Part shown: positions 1 to 6,709 of the stretch, in pieces | Position numbering within the stretch: the stretch's first letter is position 1 | How the letters are laid out: every line of letters starts with the position of its first letter | DNA from: Kitasatospora sp040298565 | GTDB lineage: Bacteria; Actinomycetota; Actinomycetes; Streptomycetales; Streptomycetaceae | Length of the DNA: 14,379 nucleotides | NCBI RefSeq assembly: GCF_040298565.1 | Contig: NZ_JBEPAK010000182.1 | Span: forward strand, 1-14,379 | Direction of reading: 5' to 3' | Made by a program: the position numbers and the translations under genes | The notes under the pieces: model-generated | The model's input: the letters and a program-made list of their open reading frames with translations, nothing else | Database searches by the model: none | Told to the model about the DNA's origin: nothing

Positions 1-33
1 ATTCCTATATAACCCCCCACCGCCACCAAACGA

Positions 34-67
34 GTCTGGCCCCACCGCGCGCGCGGTGGGGCCAGAC
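34..67. terminator. Perfect 34-bp palindrome, probable terminator of a gene to the left
   Basis: Positions 34-50 and 51-67 are exact reverse complements (17-bp arms, no unpaired centre, middle GCGCGC). As RNA this gives a very stable hairpin. No T-run follows, as is common for actinomycete terminators. It lies just inside the left edge and no gene is visible before it, so the assignment to an upstream gene is inferred. Confidence 0.5.
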
Positions 68-171
68 CCCAACATCTTCATCAGGCTTCTAGGCCACGCC
101 CACCCGCCGCCCGCCGGCCCCTCCCGGGGCGCGCCGCGAGCGGCACCTCCTGACCGCCTGACGAAACCCTC

Positions 172-209
172 ACACCGAAGGGCCCGGCTGCCACCGGGCC
201 CTTCGGTGT
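172..209. terminator. Strong hairpin, 16-bp perfect stem with 6-nt loop
   Basis: Arms 172-187 and 194-209 pair perfectly around the loop CTGCCA. The stem starts ACACCGAAGG and ends CCTTCGGTGT. It lies far upstream of the aminopeptidase start, so it more likely ends transcription entering from the left than regulates the aminopeptidase. No gene is supported in 1-547; the long frame running through it has no start signal and is explained by high GC. Confidence 0.55.
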
Positions 210-492
210 CTCCGGGGGAGGGGCGGCGCTCGCGGCGGCCCGCGCTACGCGGTTGCGGGGCGTGCGACCGGGGTGCGGCGGTCCCGTCCGCGGTGCCCGC
301 CGTCCGGGGCGGCGTCAACCCGGCACGTCCCCCGGAGACTTCGCGCGCCGGCGGCCGCGGGCCCGGCGGACGGATCGGTGCCGGTGGCGGCTCGGAGGAC
401 CAGGAGGTCAGGGCGGCCCACCCGCCGCCGTGTCCGGCTTCCGCACGGACCCGAGCGTCCTCATGCCATGTCCGTGTACGGGCATATGCTCA

Positions 493-528
493 AGGGGCGA
501 AGCCGACTCCCCATCCGGCTTCGGCCCT
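493..528 (+). promoter_or_regulatory. Leader hairpin just upstream of the aminopeptidase ribosome binding site
   Basis: Positions 493-505 pair with 516-528 (AGGGGCGAAGCCG against CGGCTTCGGCCCT) with one mismatch (G497 opposite G524) around a 10-nt loop. It ends 10 nt before the AGGAG at 539-543. It could be an attenuator-like element, a leftover terminator or an mRNA-stabilising stem; the sequence alone does not decide. Confidence 0.35.
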
Positions 529-547
529 CCCTCGACCCAGGAGCAGT

Positions 548-1861
548 ATGTCGACCGCCGCCCGCCGGGCCTTCTTCGACCGGACGCACACCGACGACCT
601 GATCGCGTTCCTCGGCACCTCGCCGTCCCCGTACCACGCGGTCGCGAGTGCGGCCGAGCGCCTGGAGAAGGCGGGGTTCCGTCAGGTCGCCGAGACGGAC
701 GCCTGGGACGGGGCGGCCGGGGGGCGCTACCTGATCCGCGGCGGCGCGCTGATCGCCTGGTACCTGCCGGAGGGGGCCGGTCCGGAGACGCCGTTCCGCA
801 TCGTCGGCACCCACACCGACTCGCCCAACCTGCGGGTCAAGCCGCTGCCGGACACCGGCTCGGCGGGCTGGCGGCAGGTCGCGGTCGAGATCTACGGCGG
901 GGTGCCGCTGAACACCTGGCTCGACCGCGACCTCGGGCTGTCCGGAAGACTCGCCCTCCGGGACGGAAACGAGCGGCTCGTCCAGTTGGACGAGCCGCTG
1001 CTGCGCGTGCCGCAGCTCGCCATCCACCTGGACCGCCAGGTCAACGACGGCATGAAGCTCGACCGGCAGCGCCACGTCACCCCGATCTGGGGGCTCGGCC
1101 CGGTGGACGAGGGATCGCTGATCGCCTACGTCGCCGAGCGGGCCGGGCTGGCCGTCGAGGACGTGATCGGCTGGGACCTGATGACCCACGACGTCCAGCC
1201 GCCCTCCTACCTGGGGCGCGACCAGGAACTGCTGGCCGCCCCGCGGTTGGACAACCTGCTGTCGGTGCACGCGGCCACCGCGGCGCTCGCCGCCGTCGCC
1301 ACCGCCGCCGCCGAGGGCGCCGGCGAGCTGCCGTACATCCCGGTGCTGGCCGCCTTCGACCACGAGGAGACCGGCAGCGAGTCCGACACCGGCGCGCAGA
1401 GCCCGCTGCTCGGCAACGTCCTCGACCGGACCATCCACGCCCGCGGCGGCAGCCCGGAGGACCGGGCCCGGGCGCTGGCCGGCACCGTCTGCCTCTCCTC
1501 GGACATGGGCCACGCCGTGCACCCCAACTACACCGAGCGGCACGAGCCGGGGCACCACCCGATGCCCAACGGCGGCCCGATGCTGAAGGTCAATGTCAAC
1601 AACCGCTACGCGACCGACGGCGTCGGCCGGGCGGTGTTCGCCGCCGCCTGCGAGAAGGCCGGCGTGCCGTGGCAGACCTTCGTCTCCAACAACGCCATGC
1701 CCTGCGGGACGACCATCGGCCCGATCACCGCGGCGCGACTGGGGATCCGGACGGTGGACTGCGGCATCGCGGCGCTGTCCATGCACTCGGCGCGCGAGCT
1801 GTGCGGAGCCGAGGACCCGTACCTGCTGGCGAGCGCGATCAAGGCGTTCCTGGAGGGCTGA
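548..1861 (+). CDS. M18 family (aspartyl) aminopeptidase
   Basis: 437-residue cytosolic zinc exopeptidase that removes N-terminal, often acidic, residues from peptides. The family signatures are complete. HTDSPN begins at H89. GVPLNTWLDRDLGLSGR follows. D235 in LDNLLS is the bridging aspartate. DHEETGSESDTGA gives D271, H272 and E273/E274 (catalytic base and metal ligands). D319 in SSDMGHA and H413 in SMHSARE complete the two-zinc site. Length matches bacterial M18 enzymes (about 430 residues). ATG 548 is chosen because AGGAG at 539-543 lies 4 nt before it and family homology starts there; the open frame continues upstream without a start signal. It appears monocistronic, preceded by a leader hairpin and followed by a bidirectional terminator. 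Family assignment is firm; substrate preference is inferred. Confidence 0.95.
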   Translation: MSTAARRAFFDRTHTDDLIAFLGTSPSPYHAVASAAERLEKAGFRQVAETDAWDGAAGGRYLIRGGALIAWYLPEGAGPETPFRIVGTHTDSPNLRVKPLPDTGSAGWRQVAVEIYGGVPLNTWLDRDLGLSGRLALRDGNERLVQLDEPLLRVPQLAIHLDRQVNDGMKLDRQRHVTPIWGLGPVDEGSLIAYVAERAGLAVEDVIGWDLMTHDVQPPSYLGRDQELLAAPRLDNLLSVHAATAALAAVATAAAEGAGELPYIPVLAAFDHEETGSESDTGAQSPLLGNVLDRTIHARGGSPEDRARALAGTVCLSSDMGHAVHPNYTERHEPGHHPMPNGGPMLKVNVNNRYATDGVGRAVFAAACEKAGVPWQTFVSNNAMPCGTTIGPITAARLGIRTVDCGIAALSMHSARELCGAEDPYLLASAIKAFLEG

Positions 1862-1890
1862 GCAAGGCGTTCCCGGAGGGCTCGGGCCCG

Positions 1891-1940
1891 ACGGAAGGGG
1901 CGGGGCCCGGCGTTCGTGCCGGGCCCCGCCCCTGTTCCGT
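1891..1940. terminator. Bidirectional terminator between convergent genes
   Basis: A perfect 15-bp GC stem (1897-1911 with 1918-1932, loop GTTCGT) is extended by ACGGAA (1891-1896) pairing with TTCCGT (1935-1940) across a 2-nt bulge. It lies exactly between the stop of the plus-strand aminopeptidase (1861) and the stop of the minus-strand thioredoxin-NHL gene (1949), as expected for a shared terminator. Confidence 0.85.
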
Positions 1941-1948
1941 CCGGTCGG

Positions 1949-3763
1949 TCACTCCATGCCGGCCAGGACCAGCGGCAGGCGGCGGGCGCCGTCGGCGACC
2001 AGCTTCACCGGCACGCCCCAGTCCTGCTGGTGCACGTGGCAGGCCGGGTACTCGATGTCCGGGGCGTCGTCGCAGGAGGCCGCCATCGCGGAGACGTGCA
2101 GCACGCCCTCGGTGACCCGGTCGGAGAGCACCAGCTCGCGGGAGAGGGCCGAGTCCGCCCCGGCGCCGGAGACCAGCAGCTCGGGCGGGGTGGAGCTGAC
2201 CAGCAGCCGGGTGGACGGGCCGTAGCGCTCGTCGAGCTTCTGGCCGCTCGGGGCCTCGAAGACGACGTCCAGCCGGAAGGCGCCGGGCGCCACCTCGGTG
2301 GCCGCGCGCTGGGTGCGGTGCGCCACGGACTCGACCTGGACGGCCTCCTCGGGCAGCCGCAGCCTGGTCAGCCGGTGCCGGGCCGACTCCACGACCACGA
2401 TGTCGCCGTCCACCAACACCGCCCCGGAGGGCTCGCGCAGGTCGGTGGCGAGGGTGGTGACCTCGCCGGTCGCCGGGTCGAAGCGGCGCAGCGCGTGGTT
2501 GTAGGTGTCCGCGACGGCGACCGAGCCGTCCGGCAGCACGGTGACGCCCAGCGGGTGCTGGAACAGTGCCTGGTCGGCGGCGCCGTCGCGGTGGCCGAAG
2601 TCGAACAGGCCGGTGCCGACGGCGGTGTGGACCGTCGCGGTTCCACGTGAAACCCAGCGGAGCGCCGAGGTCTCGGAGTCCGCCACCCAGAGCCGCTCGC
2701 CGTCCGCGGAGACCGCCAGCCCGGAGGGCTGGGCGAACCAGGCCTCCGCGACCGGGCCGTCCACCAGGCCCTCGTTGGTGGTGCCGGCCGCCACGCCGAC
2801 CGTGCCGGCGGCCGGGTCGTAGGCCCACAGCTGGTGCACGCCGGCCATCGCGATCCAGAGCCGGCCGTCGAACCAGGCGACGTCCCACGGCGAGGAGAGG
2901 TCCACCTCGCGGGCCGGGCCCTCGGTGGCCGAGCCCTGCCACCACTGACGGCCGGTGCCGGCCAGGGTGGTCACGCTGCCGTCGGCCAGCCGGACGCCGC
3001 GCAGCGCGTGGTTCACGGTGTCGGCGACGACCACGTCGTAGTCGTGGCCCTCCGGCAGCAGCGCGAGGCCCTGGGGCTCGCTGAACCGGGGGCTGGTGCC
3101 GTCCACCAGACCGCGCTCACCGTCGCCGATCCGGCGCACCACCGTCTCGCCGTCCTCGGCCAGTTCGACCAGCGAGTGGTGGCCGGAGTCGGCGACCAGG
3201 AAGTGGCCGTTCGCCAGCCGGACGGCCTTGCCCGGGAACTTCAGGTCCCCGGCGGTCGGCTCGGGCGCCACGTACGGGCCGTCGCCGCGGCGCAGCGTGC
3301 CCTTGGCGGCGTGCTCGGCCTCGAGCTCCTCGACCAGCCGGGCGATCGCGTGGGCGTGGCCCTCGCCGGCGTGCTGGGCGACCACGTACCCCTCCGGGTC
3401 GATCACCACCAGCGTCGGCCAGGCCCGCACCGCGTACTGCTTCCACGTCGCCAGGGCCGGGTCGTCCAGCACCGGGTGGTGCACCTCGTACCGGGCGACG
3501 GCGTCCACCACGGCCTGGTGGTCGGCCTCGTGCACGAACTTCGGCGAGTGCACCCCGACGATCACCACGGTGTCGCGGTGCTTCTCCTCCAACTCCCGCA
3601 GCTCGTCCAGGACGTGCAGACAGTTGATGCAGCAGAAGGTCCAGAAGTCTAGTACGACACACTTACCTCGCAGGTCGGCAAGCTTGAGTTCCTTGCCGCC
3701 TGTGTTGAGCCATCCACCAGCGCCTACCAGCTCGGGGGCGCGGACACGTGCACGAGAAGCCAT
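1949..3763 (-). CDS. Thioredoxin-like / NHL-repeat protein (NHLRC2-like), hybrid gene repaired by an integrated element
   Basis: 604 residues. An N-terminal thioredoxin-like domain (about 1-150) has the motif FWTFCCINC (C44, C45, C48) and a cis-Pro loop WPTLVVID at W115-P116. An NHL beta-propeller follows (about 175-490, repeats such as FLVADSGHHSLVEL, VVVADTVNHALRGV, VAVADTYNHALRRF), then a beta-rich C-terminal domain. The architecture matches bacterial NHLRC2-like proteins; a thiol-disulfide redox role is inferred. No signal peptide or membrane segment is seen. ATG 3763 is preferred to one 33 nt upstream because the duplicate at 6699 starts identically. Codons 1-40 come from the integrated element (59% GC at third positions by hand count) and codon 41 onward from the host chromosome. 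A sigma-R-like promoter ends 10 nt before the ATG, and no convincing Shine-Dalgarno is present, so the message is probably leaderless. Confidence 0.93.
   Translation of the reverse strand: MASRARVRAPELVGAGGWLNTGGKELKLADLRGKCVVLDFWTFCCINCLHVLDELRELEEKHRDTVVIVGVHSPKFVHEADHQAVVDAVARYEVHHPVLDDPALATWKQYAVRAWPTLVVIDPEGYVVAQHAGEGHAHAIARLVEELEAEHAAKGTLRRGDGPYVAPEPTAGDLKFPGKAVRLANGHFLVADSGHHSLVELAEDGETVVRRIGDGERGLVDGTSPRFSEPQGLALLPEGHDYDVVVADTVNHALRGVRLADGSVTTLAGTGRQWWQGSATEGPAREVDLSSPWDVAWFDGRLWIAMAGVHQLWAYDPAAGTVGVAAGTTNEGLVDGPVAEAWFAQPSGLAVSADGERLWVADSETSALRWVSRGTATVHTAVGTGLFDFGHRDGAADQALFQHPLGVTVLPDGSVAVADTYNHALRRFDPATGEVTTLATDLREPSGAVLVDGDIVVVESARHRLTRLRLPEEAVQVESVAHRTQRAATEVAPGAFRLDVVFEAPSGQKLDERYGPSTRLLVSSTPPELLVSGAGADSALSRELVLSDRVTEGVLHVSAMAASCDDAPDIEYPACHVHQQDWGVPVKLVADGARRLPLVLAGME
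3640..3649. other. Left attachment junction of the element
   Basis: TCCAGAAGTC on the plus strand, within codons 39-42 (DFWT) of the intact thioredoxin-NHL gene. To the left is GC-rich host coding sequence for the CCINC motif; to the right is the diverged element copy of codons 1-40. The inferred crossover dinucleotide is CA at 3642-3643. Confidence 0.75.
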
Positions 3764-3773
3764 GCCCCAATCA

Positions 3774-3799
3774 AACCTCACGAGCGGTGTCCGCATTCC
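3774..3799 (-). promoter_or_regulatory. Sigma-R-like promoter of the repaired thioredoxin-NHL gene (element copy)
   Basis: Read on the minus strand: GGAAT (plus 3795-3799), 18 nt, GTT (plus 3774-3776), then 10 nt to the ATG at 3763. GGAAT-N18/19-GTT is the known consensus of the Streptomyces thiol-stress sigma factor SigR (established knowledge). The same arrangement occurs at 6710-6736 before the displaced copy, which supports function. The short distance suggests a leaderless or near-leaderless transcript. Confidence 0.65.
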
Positions 3800-3811
3800 G
3801 GGCGTCCCGGG

Positions 3812-4057
3812 TCAGGTGGCTGCTGCGCGTGCGGGGCTGGTCTCGACGATCTCCCGAGCGACCAGGAGCGGGGTGTCCGCCCAGCCGAGTAGTGCCTTGG
3901 TGATGGCGACTGCCGGAACGATGCTCGTTCCACTCTCGACCAGTAGGGTCTGCACCGCATCCATGCCTTCGCTCGCGAGCACGGGACGACACTCTTCGAC
4001 CAGCGCGGTCCACTGCGCGGCTACTTCAGGCCGTAGCCCGGCGACGTTCTCGAACAT
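3812..4057 (-). CDS. Small 81-residue protein, C-terminal half resembling the ribosomal L7/L12 C-terminal fold
   Basis: Start ATG 4057 is chosen for the GAGGAG lying 5 nt upstream on the minus strand; longer in-frame starts lack such a site. The protein begins MFENVAGLRP and ends SPARAAAT. Residues about 35-75 have the pattern LL-x(5-6)-S-I-x-P-A-V-x-I-T-K-x-LLG-x(6)-A-x(2)-I-V-x-SP. This recalls the beta-alpha-alpha-beta pattern of the L7/L12 C-terminal domain, seen in several small actinomycete proteins; that resemblance is from memory and is an inference. It lies inside the element, with its stop 13 nt upstream of the GGAAT of the thioredoxin-NHL promoter. Function is unknown. It could be cargo, or a recombination directionality factor, since it sits next to the attachment site opposite the integrase. 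Confidence 0.75.
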   Translation of the reverse strand: MFENVAGLRPEVAAQWTALVEECRPVLASEGMDAVQTLLVESGTSIVPAVAITKALLGWADTPLLVAREIVETSPARAAAT

Positions 4058-4250
4058 GGCATCTCCTCGCATCATGAGGCATGGCCCCGAAGGGCCGTTG
4101 ACCGGCCCACAGCGAGGAGCCATGCCCTACGCGAGGATCTTTCCAAGCCCCGGGCCGAAACGCTGTTGGTTTTCCGGCTGCGAGAGTCGAGAGCCAATTA
4201 CGGGCGATCCTGAGCCCGGCCTCCCGTCACGGGAATGACAGCGGATGGGT

Positions 4251-4721
4251 CTAACCGAGGTAGGGAGATGTCCGCTGCTCAAGGAAGTGCCGAAGCCGTA
4301 GGTGCTGGGTGTGGTGCATTGGCAGGTCGGCGATCTCCTCGGGGAGGACGAAGCGGAGGTCCGTGGACTCGTCGGAGATGCGCAGCGTGCCGCCCGTCAC
4401 CCGGGCGGTGAAGCAAACGTTGAACTGCTGCCGCACCTCGCCGTCGGAGTAGGCGACGACGTGACGTGGGTCGGTGTACGTGCCGACCAGGCCGGTGAGC
4501 TCGACTTCCAGGCCGGTCTCCTCGAAGACCTCTCGCACGGCCGTGCCCGGAAGCGACCCGCCCAGATCCATCGTCCCGCCGGGCAGGGCGTACAGGCCGT
4601 TGTCGACCCGTCGCTGGAGCAGGATGCGCCCGGCCTCGTCCGTCACGACGGCGGACGCTGCGACCACCAGTCGGTTGGGCTTGGGGGCGTCGGGGTCGTC
4701 GTAGTACTCGGTCCGTGCCAC
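4251..4721 (-). CDS. Nudix hydrolase domain protein
   Basis: 156 residues; GTG start at 4721 with GAGGAG about 9 nt upstream on the minus strand. It is a single Nudix domain. The box starts at G49 (GGTMDLGGSLPGTA) and ends REVFEETGL at residues 63-71, so the metal-binding E64, E67 and E68 are present. The first box glutamate (G-x5-E) is glycine (G55), a mild deviation also tolerated in some active members. Nudix enzymes hydrolyse nucleoside diphosphates linked to another group; the substrate cannot be told here. It lies on the integrative element with lower GC than the flanking chromosome. It has its own 280-nt upstream gap after the integrase stop, so it probably has its own promoter. I see no sequence that links it to integration; it is the clearest cargo gene. 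Confidence 0.9.
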   Translation of the reverse strand: MARTEYYDDPDAPKPNRLVVAASAVVTDEAGRILLQRRVDNGLYALPGGTMDLGGSLPGTAVREVFEETGLEVELTGLVGTYTDPRHVVAYSDGEVRQQFNVCFTARVTGGTLRISDESTDLRFVLPEEIADLPMHHTQHLRLRHFLEQRTSPYLG

Positions 4722-4746
4722 GGATCAGCTCTCCTCGACCGGTCGG

Positions 4747-4763
4747 GCGGTGCTCCACACCGC
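4747..4763 (-). promoter_or_regulatory. Small hairpin in the Nudix gene leader
   Basis: GCGGTG (4747-4752) pairs with CACCGC (4758-4763) across a 5-nt loop, ending 26 nt before the Nudix start. Together with the adjoining 4764-4887 there is no convincing promoter hexamer pair or gene in this stretch. Confidence 0.25.
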
Positions 4764-4887
4764 ATTTCACCCCCGGCGCTACGAGGAGTGACGACGATGA
4801 AGGAGTCATGACGTACCGTGATGGCTCCCGCGTTCGCTTCTCTCCGTTCGCTGCGGCTCTGACTGTCTGGAGCGCAAGCCCTTTCAG

Positions 4888-4977
4888 TGGTGGTTTGGTG
4901 TTCGGGACGTCGATCCTGGCTTCCCTTAGAAATCTCTCTGGTGTGTTGAGAAGAGGCGTCAAAACACCAAACCACCA
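4888..4977. repeat. 15-bp perfect inverted repeat with 60-nt spacer downstream of the integrase
   Basis: TGGTGGTTTGGTGTT (4888-4902) is exactly reverse-complementary to 4963-4977. It begins 24 nt after the integrase stop codon in the direction of transcription. It could be a long-loop terminator, a recognition site (for example a binding site or transfer origin of the element), or a remnant of a smaller insertion. The T/G-rich arms stand out from the surrounding composition. Confidence 0.5.
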
Positions 4978-5001
4978 TCGGCCCCGCCGTGGCGGCGGAG
5001 G

Positions 5002-6537
5002 CTATTCCTTGATCTCGGCCCACTTGATGCGGACCCGCTGCTCCGGGATGAAGCGCTTCCCGCGTTCGCCCTTGCTGATGAACACGCCGTCTATGGCCAG
5101 GGACAGGCGGTCCCGCTTCTCATCCTGCGTCGAAGCCTCCCACGCCGGGTACAGCAATTCGCTGTCCAGCATCGGAGTGATGTCGATGGCGGGGAGTGGG
5201 ATGTTGGCGAGGTCGGCGCGCAGACCGTCGATGCGGCTCTGGAGCCGGGTGGCGAGGCGGTCGTAGCGGTCGAGTGCGCCGGGGCGGTCGAACTCGCCAC
5301 GGACGTAGCGTGCGTCTTCCAGGTCAGCCAACCGGGCTTCCTGGTCAGTGATCTCGTCGGCTACGGCGTCTCGCTTGGCGAAGGTCTCGGGGTCGGTTCG
5401 CTTCACCCATCGGTCAGCGATCGTCACCAACAGGGGGTCATCCAACTCCAGTGCGGGAAGCAGGGAGAGGAACCGCTCGGACACGTAGGCGTCCACTCGG
5501 TCGGCCATGGCGCTGGCACCGGGGCACTGATTGCCCGCTCGGCGGGCCATGCACTGGTAGCTGTTGCCGACCTTGTGCATCCGGCGACCGCACCCGGGTA
5601 CGTCGCAGAAGATCAGGCTGGTGAGCAGCGCGGTGCCGTTCGGCTTCGGCATCCGCTTGCCCGCGTGGGCGCGGGTCCTGGATTCGAGCTGCCGGATGAT
5701 CCGCTCGCGCTCGCCGACCGTGATGATTCCTTCGCCGATGCTGACGGTGTCCAACGTCTCGGGGTCCCGGTAGGGGAACACGCGGCTGGTGAACTTGCGG
5801 CTGCCGTCCTCGGCTTCGATGGCTTCGGTCTCCGGCATGAGTCCGGCGAAGGCAGGCGACTTGACCAGGTTCATGATGCTCGCGGCGTTCCACTGGCCGC
5901 CCCGGGCCGAGGGGATGTCGTACTCGTTGAGCAGCCGGGCGATCTGGACCAGGGACTTGCCGGCCAGCGCGTCATCCGCGATGAGGCGGGCGTAGACGGC
6001 CGTCTCGGGGTCGTGCACCAGCTTCTTCGTGGTGGGGTCGACCAGCAGCCCGTACGGGGGCTGTCCGCCGACCCACTGGCCCTGTCGGCGCAGGTGTCGC
6101 TTCGCGTGGGCCACGCGGGTGCCGAGGTTCTTTGACTCGGAGCGGGCGAGTTCGGCGAGCATGGCGACGACCATGCGGGCTGAGTCGTTCGAGGTGTCGA
6201 GTCCGTCGACGACGGAGACCAGGCGGCCGCCCGCCTTCTCGATGTCGTCCAGGACCTTGCCCACTTGGCCGATGCCCTTGCGGGACAGCCGGTCGAGCTT
6301 CCAGACGATCAGGGTCCCGACGACTCCCGCAGTCACGGAGGCAAGGGCGGAATCGAAGCCCTTGCGCTCGACGTCCTTGAAGCCGGAGCGCCCCCGGTCG
6401 ATGTGGACCTTGCGGACCGTCAGGCCGTTTCGTTCGGCCCAGGCGCGGCAGTCGGCTTCCTGCCGTTCGATCGCTGTCTTGCCGTCCCGGTCCAAGGACA
6501 GCCGGAGGTACAGGTCACACAGGGTGTGGTGGTGCAC
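5002..6537 (-). CDS. Large serine recombinase (site-specific integrase)
   Basis: 511 residues. The resolvase/invertase catalytic domain (about 7-150) has YLRLS with nucleophile S14 and R12, followed by KLDRLSRK (R83, R86). A recombinase domain follows (about 155-290, starting PPYGL). A zinc ribbon has C311, C316, C329 and C338. A predicted coiled coil (about 385-445) precedes the C-terminal region. These are the parts of phiC31-type large serine integrases, which recombine attP with attB by a double-strand break at a central dinucleotide. GTG 6537 is supported by AGAGGGGG at 6543-6550, 5 nt upstream. The start lies 21 nt after the stop of the displaced thioredoxin-NHL remnant, so transcription and perhaps translation are coupled to it. 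All key residues are present, so the enzyme is probably active. Confidence 0.95.
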   Translation of the reverse strand: MHHHTLCDLYLRLSLDRDGKTAIERQEADCRAWAERNGLTVRKVHIDRGRSGFKDVERKGFDSALASVTAGVVGTLIVWKLDRLSRKGIGQVGKVLDDIEKAGGRLVSVVDGLDTSNDSARMVVAMLAELARSESKNLGTRVAHAKRHLRRQGQWVGGQPPYGLLVDPTTKKLVHDPETAVYARLIADDALAGKSLVQIARLLNEYDIPSARGGQWNAASIMNLVKSPAFAGLMPETEAIEAEDGSRKFTSRVFPYRDPETLDTVSIGEGIITVGERERIIRQLESRTRAHAGKRMPKPNGTALLTSLIFCDVPGCGRRMHKVGNSYQCMARRAGNQCPGASAMADRVDAYVSERFLSLLPALELDDPLLVTIADRWVKRTDPETFAKRDAVADEITDQEARLADLEDARYVRGEFDRPGALDRYDRLATRLQSRIDGLRADLANIPLPAIDITPMLDSELLYPAWEASTQDEKRDRLSLAIDGVFISKGERGKRFIPEQRVRIKWAEIKE

Positions 6538-6558
6538 GTACGCCCCCTCTGGAGTTCC

Positions 6559-6699
6559 CTACATTGTGTAGGACTTCCAGAAGTTCAGGATGGTGATCTT
6601 GCCCCGGAAGTCGGCGAGGGTGAGCTCCTTGCCGCCGGTGTTCAGCCAACCGCCTGCCCCGACCAGTTCGGGGGCGCGTACGCGTGCACGAGATGCCAT
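6559..6699 (-). pseudogene. Displaced 5' remnant of the thioredoxin-NHL gene, now a 46-codon upstream frame of the integrase
   Basis: Codons 1-41 (MASRARVRAP to LNFW) match codons 1-41 of the intact gene at 3763 with 35 of 41 residues identical and no gap. After the junction the frame reads KSYTM and stops at TAG 6559-6561, inside the element. It is the original host 5' end (80% GC at third positions by hand count). It keeps its start codon and promoter, so it can still be transcribed and translated as a short peptide without the CCINC motif. It ends 21 nt before the integrase start. Confidence 0.88.
6572..6585. other. Right attachment junction of the element
   Basis: GACTTC-CA-GAAGTT, sharing TCCAGAAGT with the left junction. 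The left half belongs to the element and the right half to the displaced host gene. The crossover dinucleotide is inferred as CA at 6578-6579. Joining element halves (6572-6577 and 3642-3649) gives GACTTC-CA-GAAGTC, a perfect 6-bp inverted repeat about a 2-bp centre. Confidence 0.75.
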
Positions 6700-6709
6700 G
6701 CCTGTATCC

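Larger units (their letters stand above)
3642..6578. mobile_element. Serine-integrase integrative element of about 2.94 kb, inserted in the 5' end of the thioredoxin-NHL gene
   Basis: The element is bounded by the shared core TCCAGAAGT at 3640-3648 and 6576-6584. Equivalent positions are 2,936 bp apart. It contains a carried 5' end and promoter of the target gene (about 3642-3803), an 81-residue protein, a Nudix hydrolase and the integrase, all on the minus strand. The integrase start is next to the right junction, as is usual for these elements. No replication, transfer, capsid or clear excisionase gene is visible, so it may be a minimal or reduced element. Its GC content and third-position GC are visibly lower than in the flanks. 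Boundaries follow from comparing the two copies of the target 5' end; the exact crossover dinucleotide is inferred. Confidence 0.85.

Noticed and set aside
1..33. 3' end of a tRNA gene at the left edge
   Set aside because: CC-rich and A/T-rich bases hinted at an acceptor end, but no T-arm consensus or pairing can be shown.
56..547. Upstream extension of the aminopeptidase reading frame from position 56
   Set aside because: No ribosome binding site at its start, it crosses two strong hairpins, and family homology begins only at ATG 548.
253..2115. Long open frame overlapping the aminopeptidase on the same strand
   Set aside because: Arg/Gly/Pro-rich shadow frame in high-GC DNA with no recognisable domain; the overlapping aminopeptidase frame has all its catalytic motifs.
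3640..3763. Left 5' copy as the original host sequence and the right copy as the imported one
   Set aside because: The left copy has lower third-position GC (24/41 against 33/41) than the adjoining gene body, and the right copy adjoins chromosomal genes outside the integrase. Not excluded without an empty-site genome.
3764..3796. Start of the thioredoxin-NHL protein 11 codons upstream (MRTPLVRFDWG)
   Set aside because: The duplicated copy begins at MASRARV, and the extra codons overlap the predicted promoter GTT and spacer.
4122..4238. 38-residue plus-strand frame with GAGGAG just before ATG
   Set aside because: Spacing to the site is too short (2 nt), no recognisable content, and it opposes all other element genes.
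4643..5023. Minus-strand frame between the integrase and the Nudix gene
   Set aside because: Starts inside the integrase end, runs into the Nudix gene in another frame, and shows no family pattern.
4808..5266. Plus-strand frame starting MTYRDGSR
   Set aside because: Most of it is antisense to the integrase, and AAGGAG is only 2 nt from the ATG.
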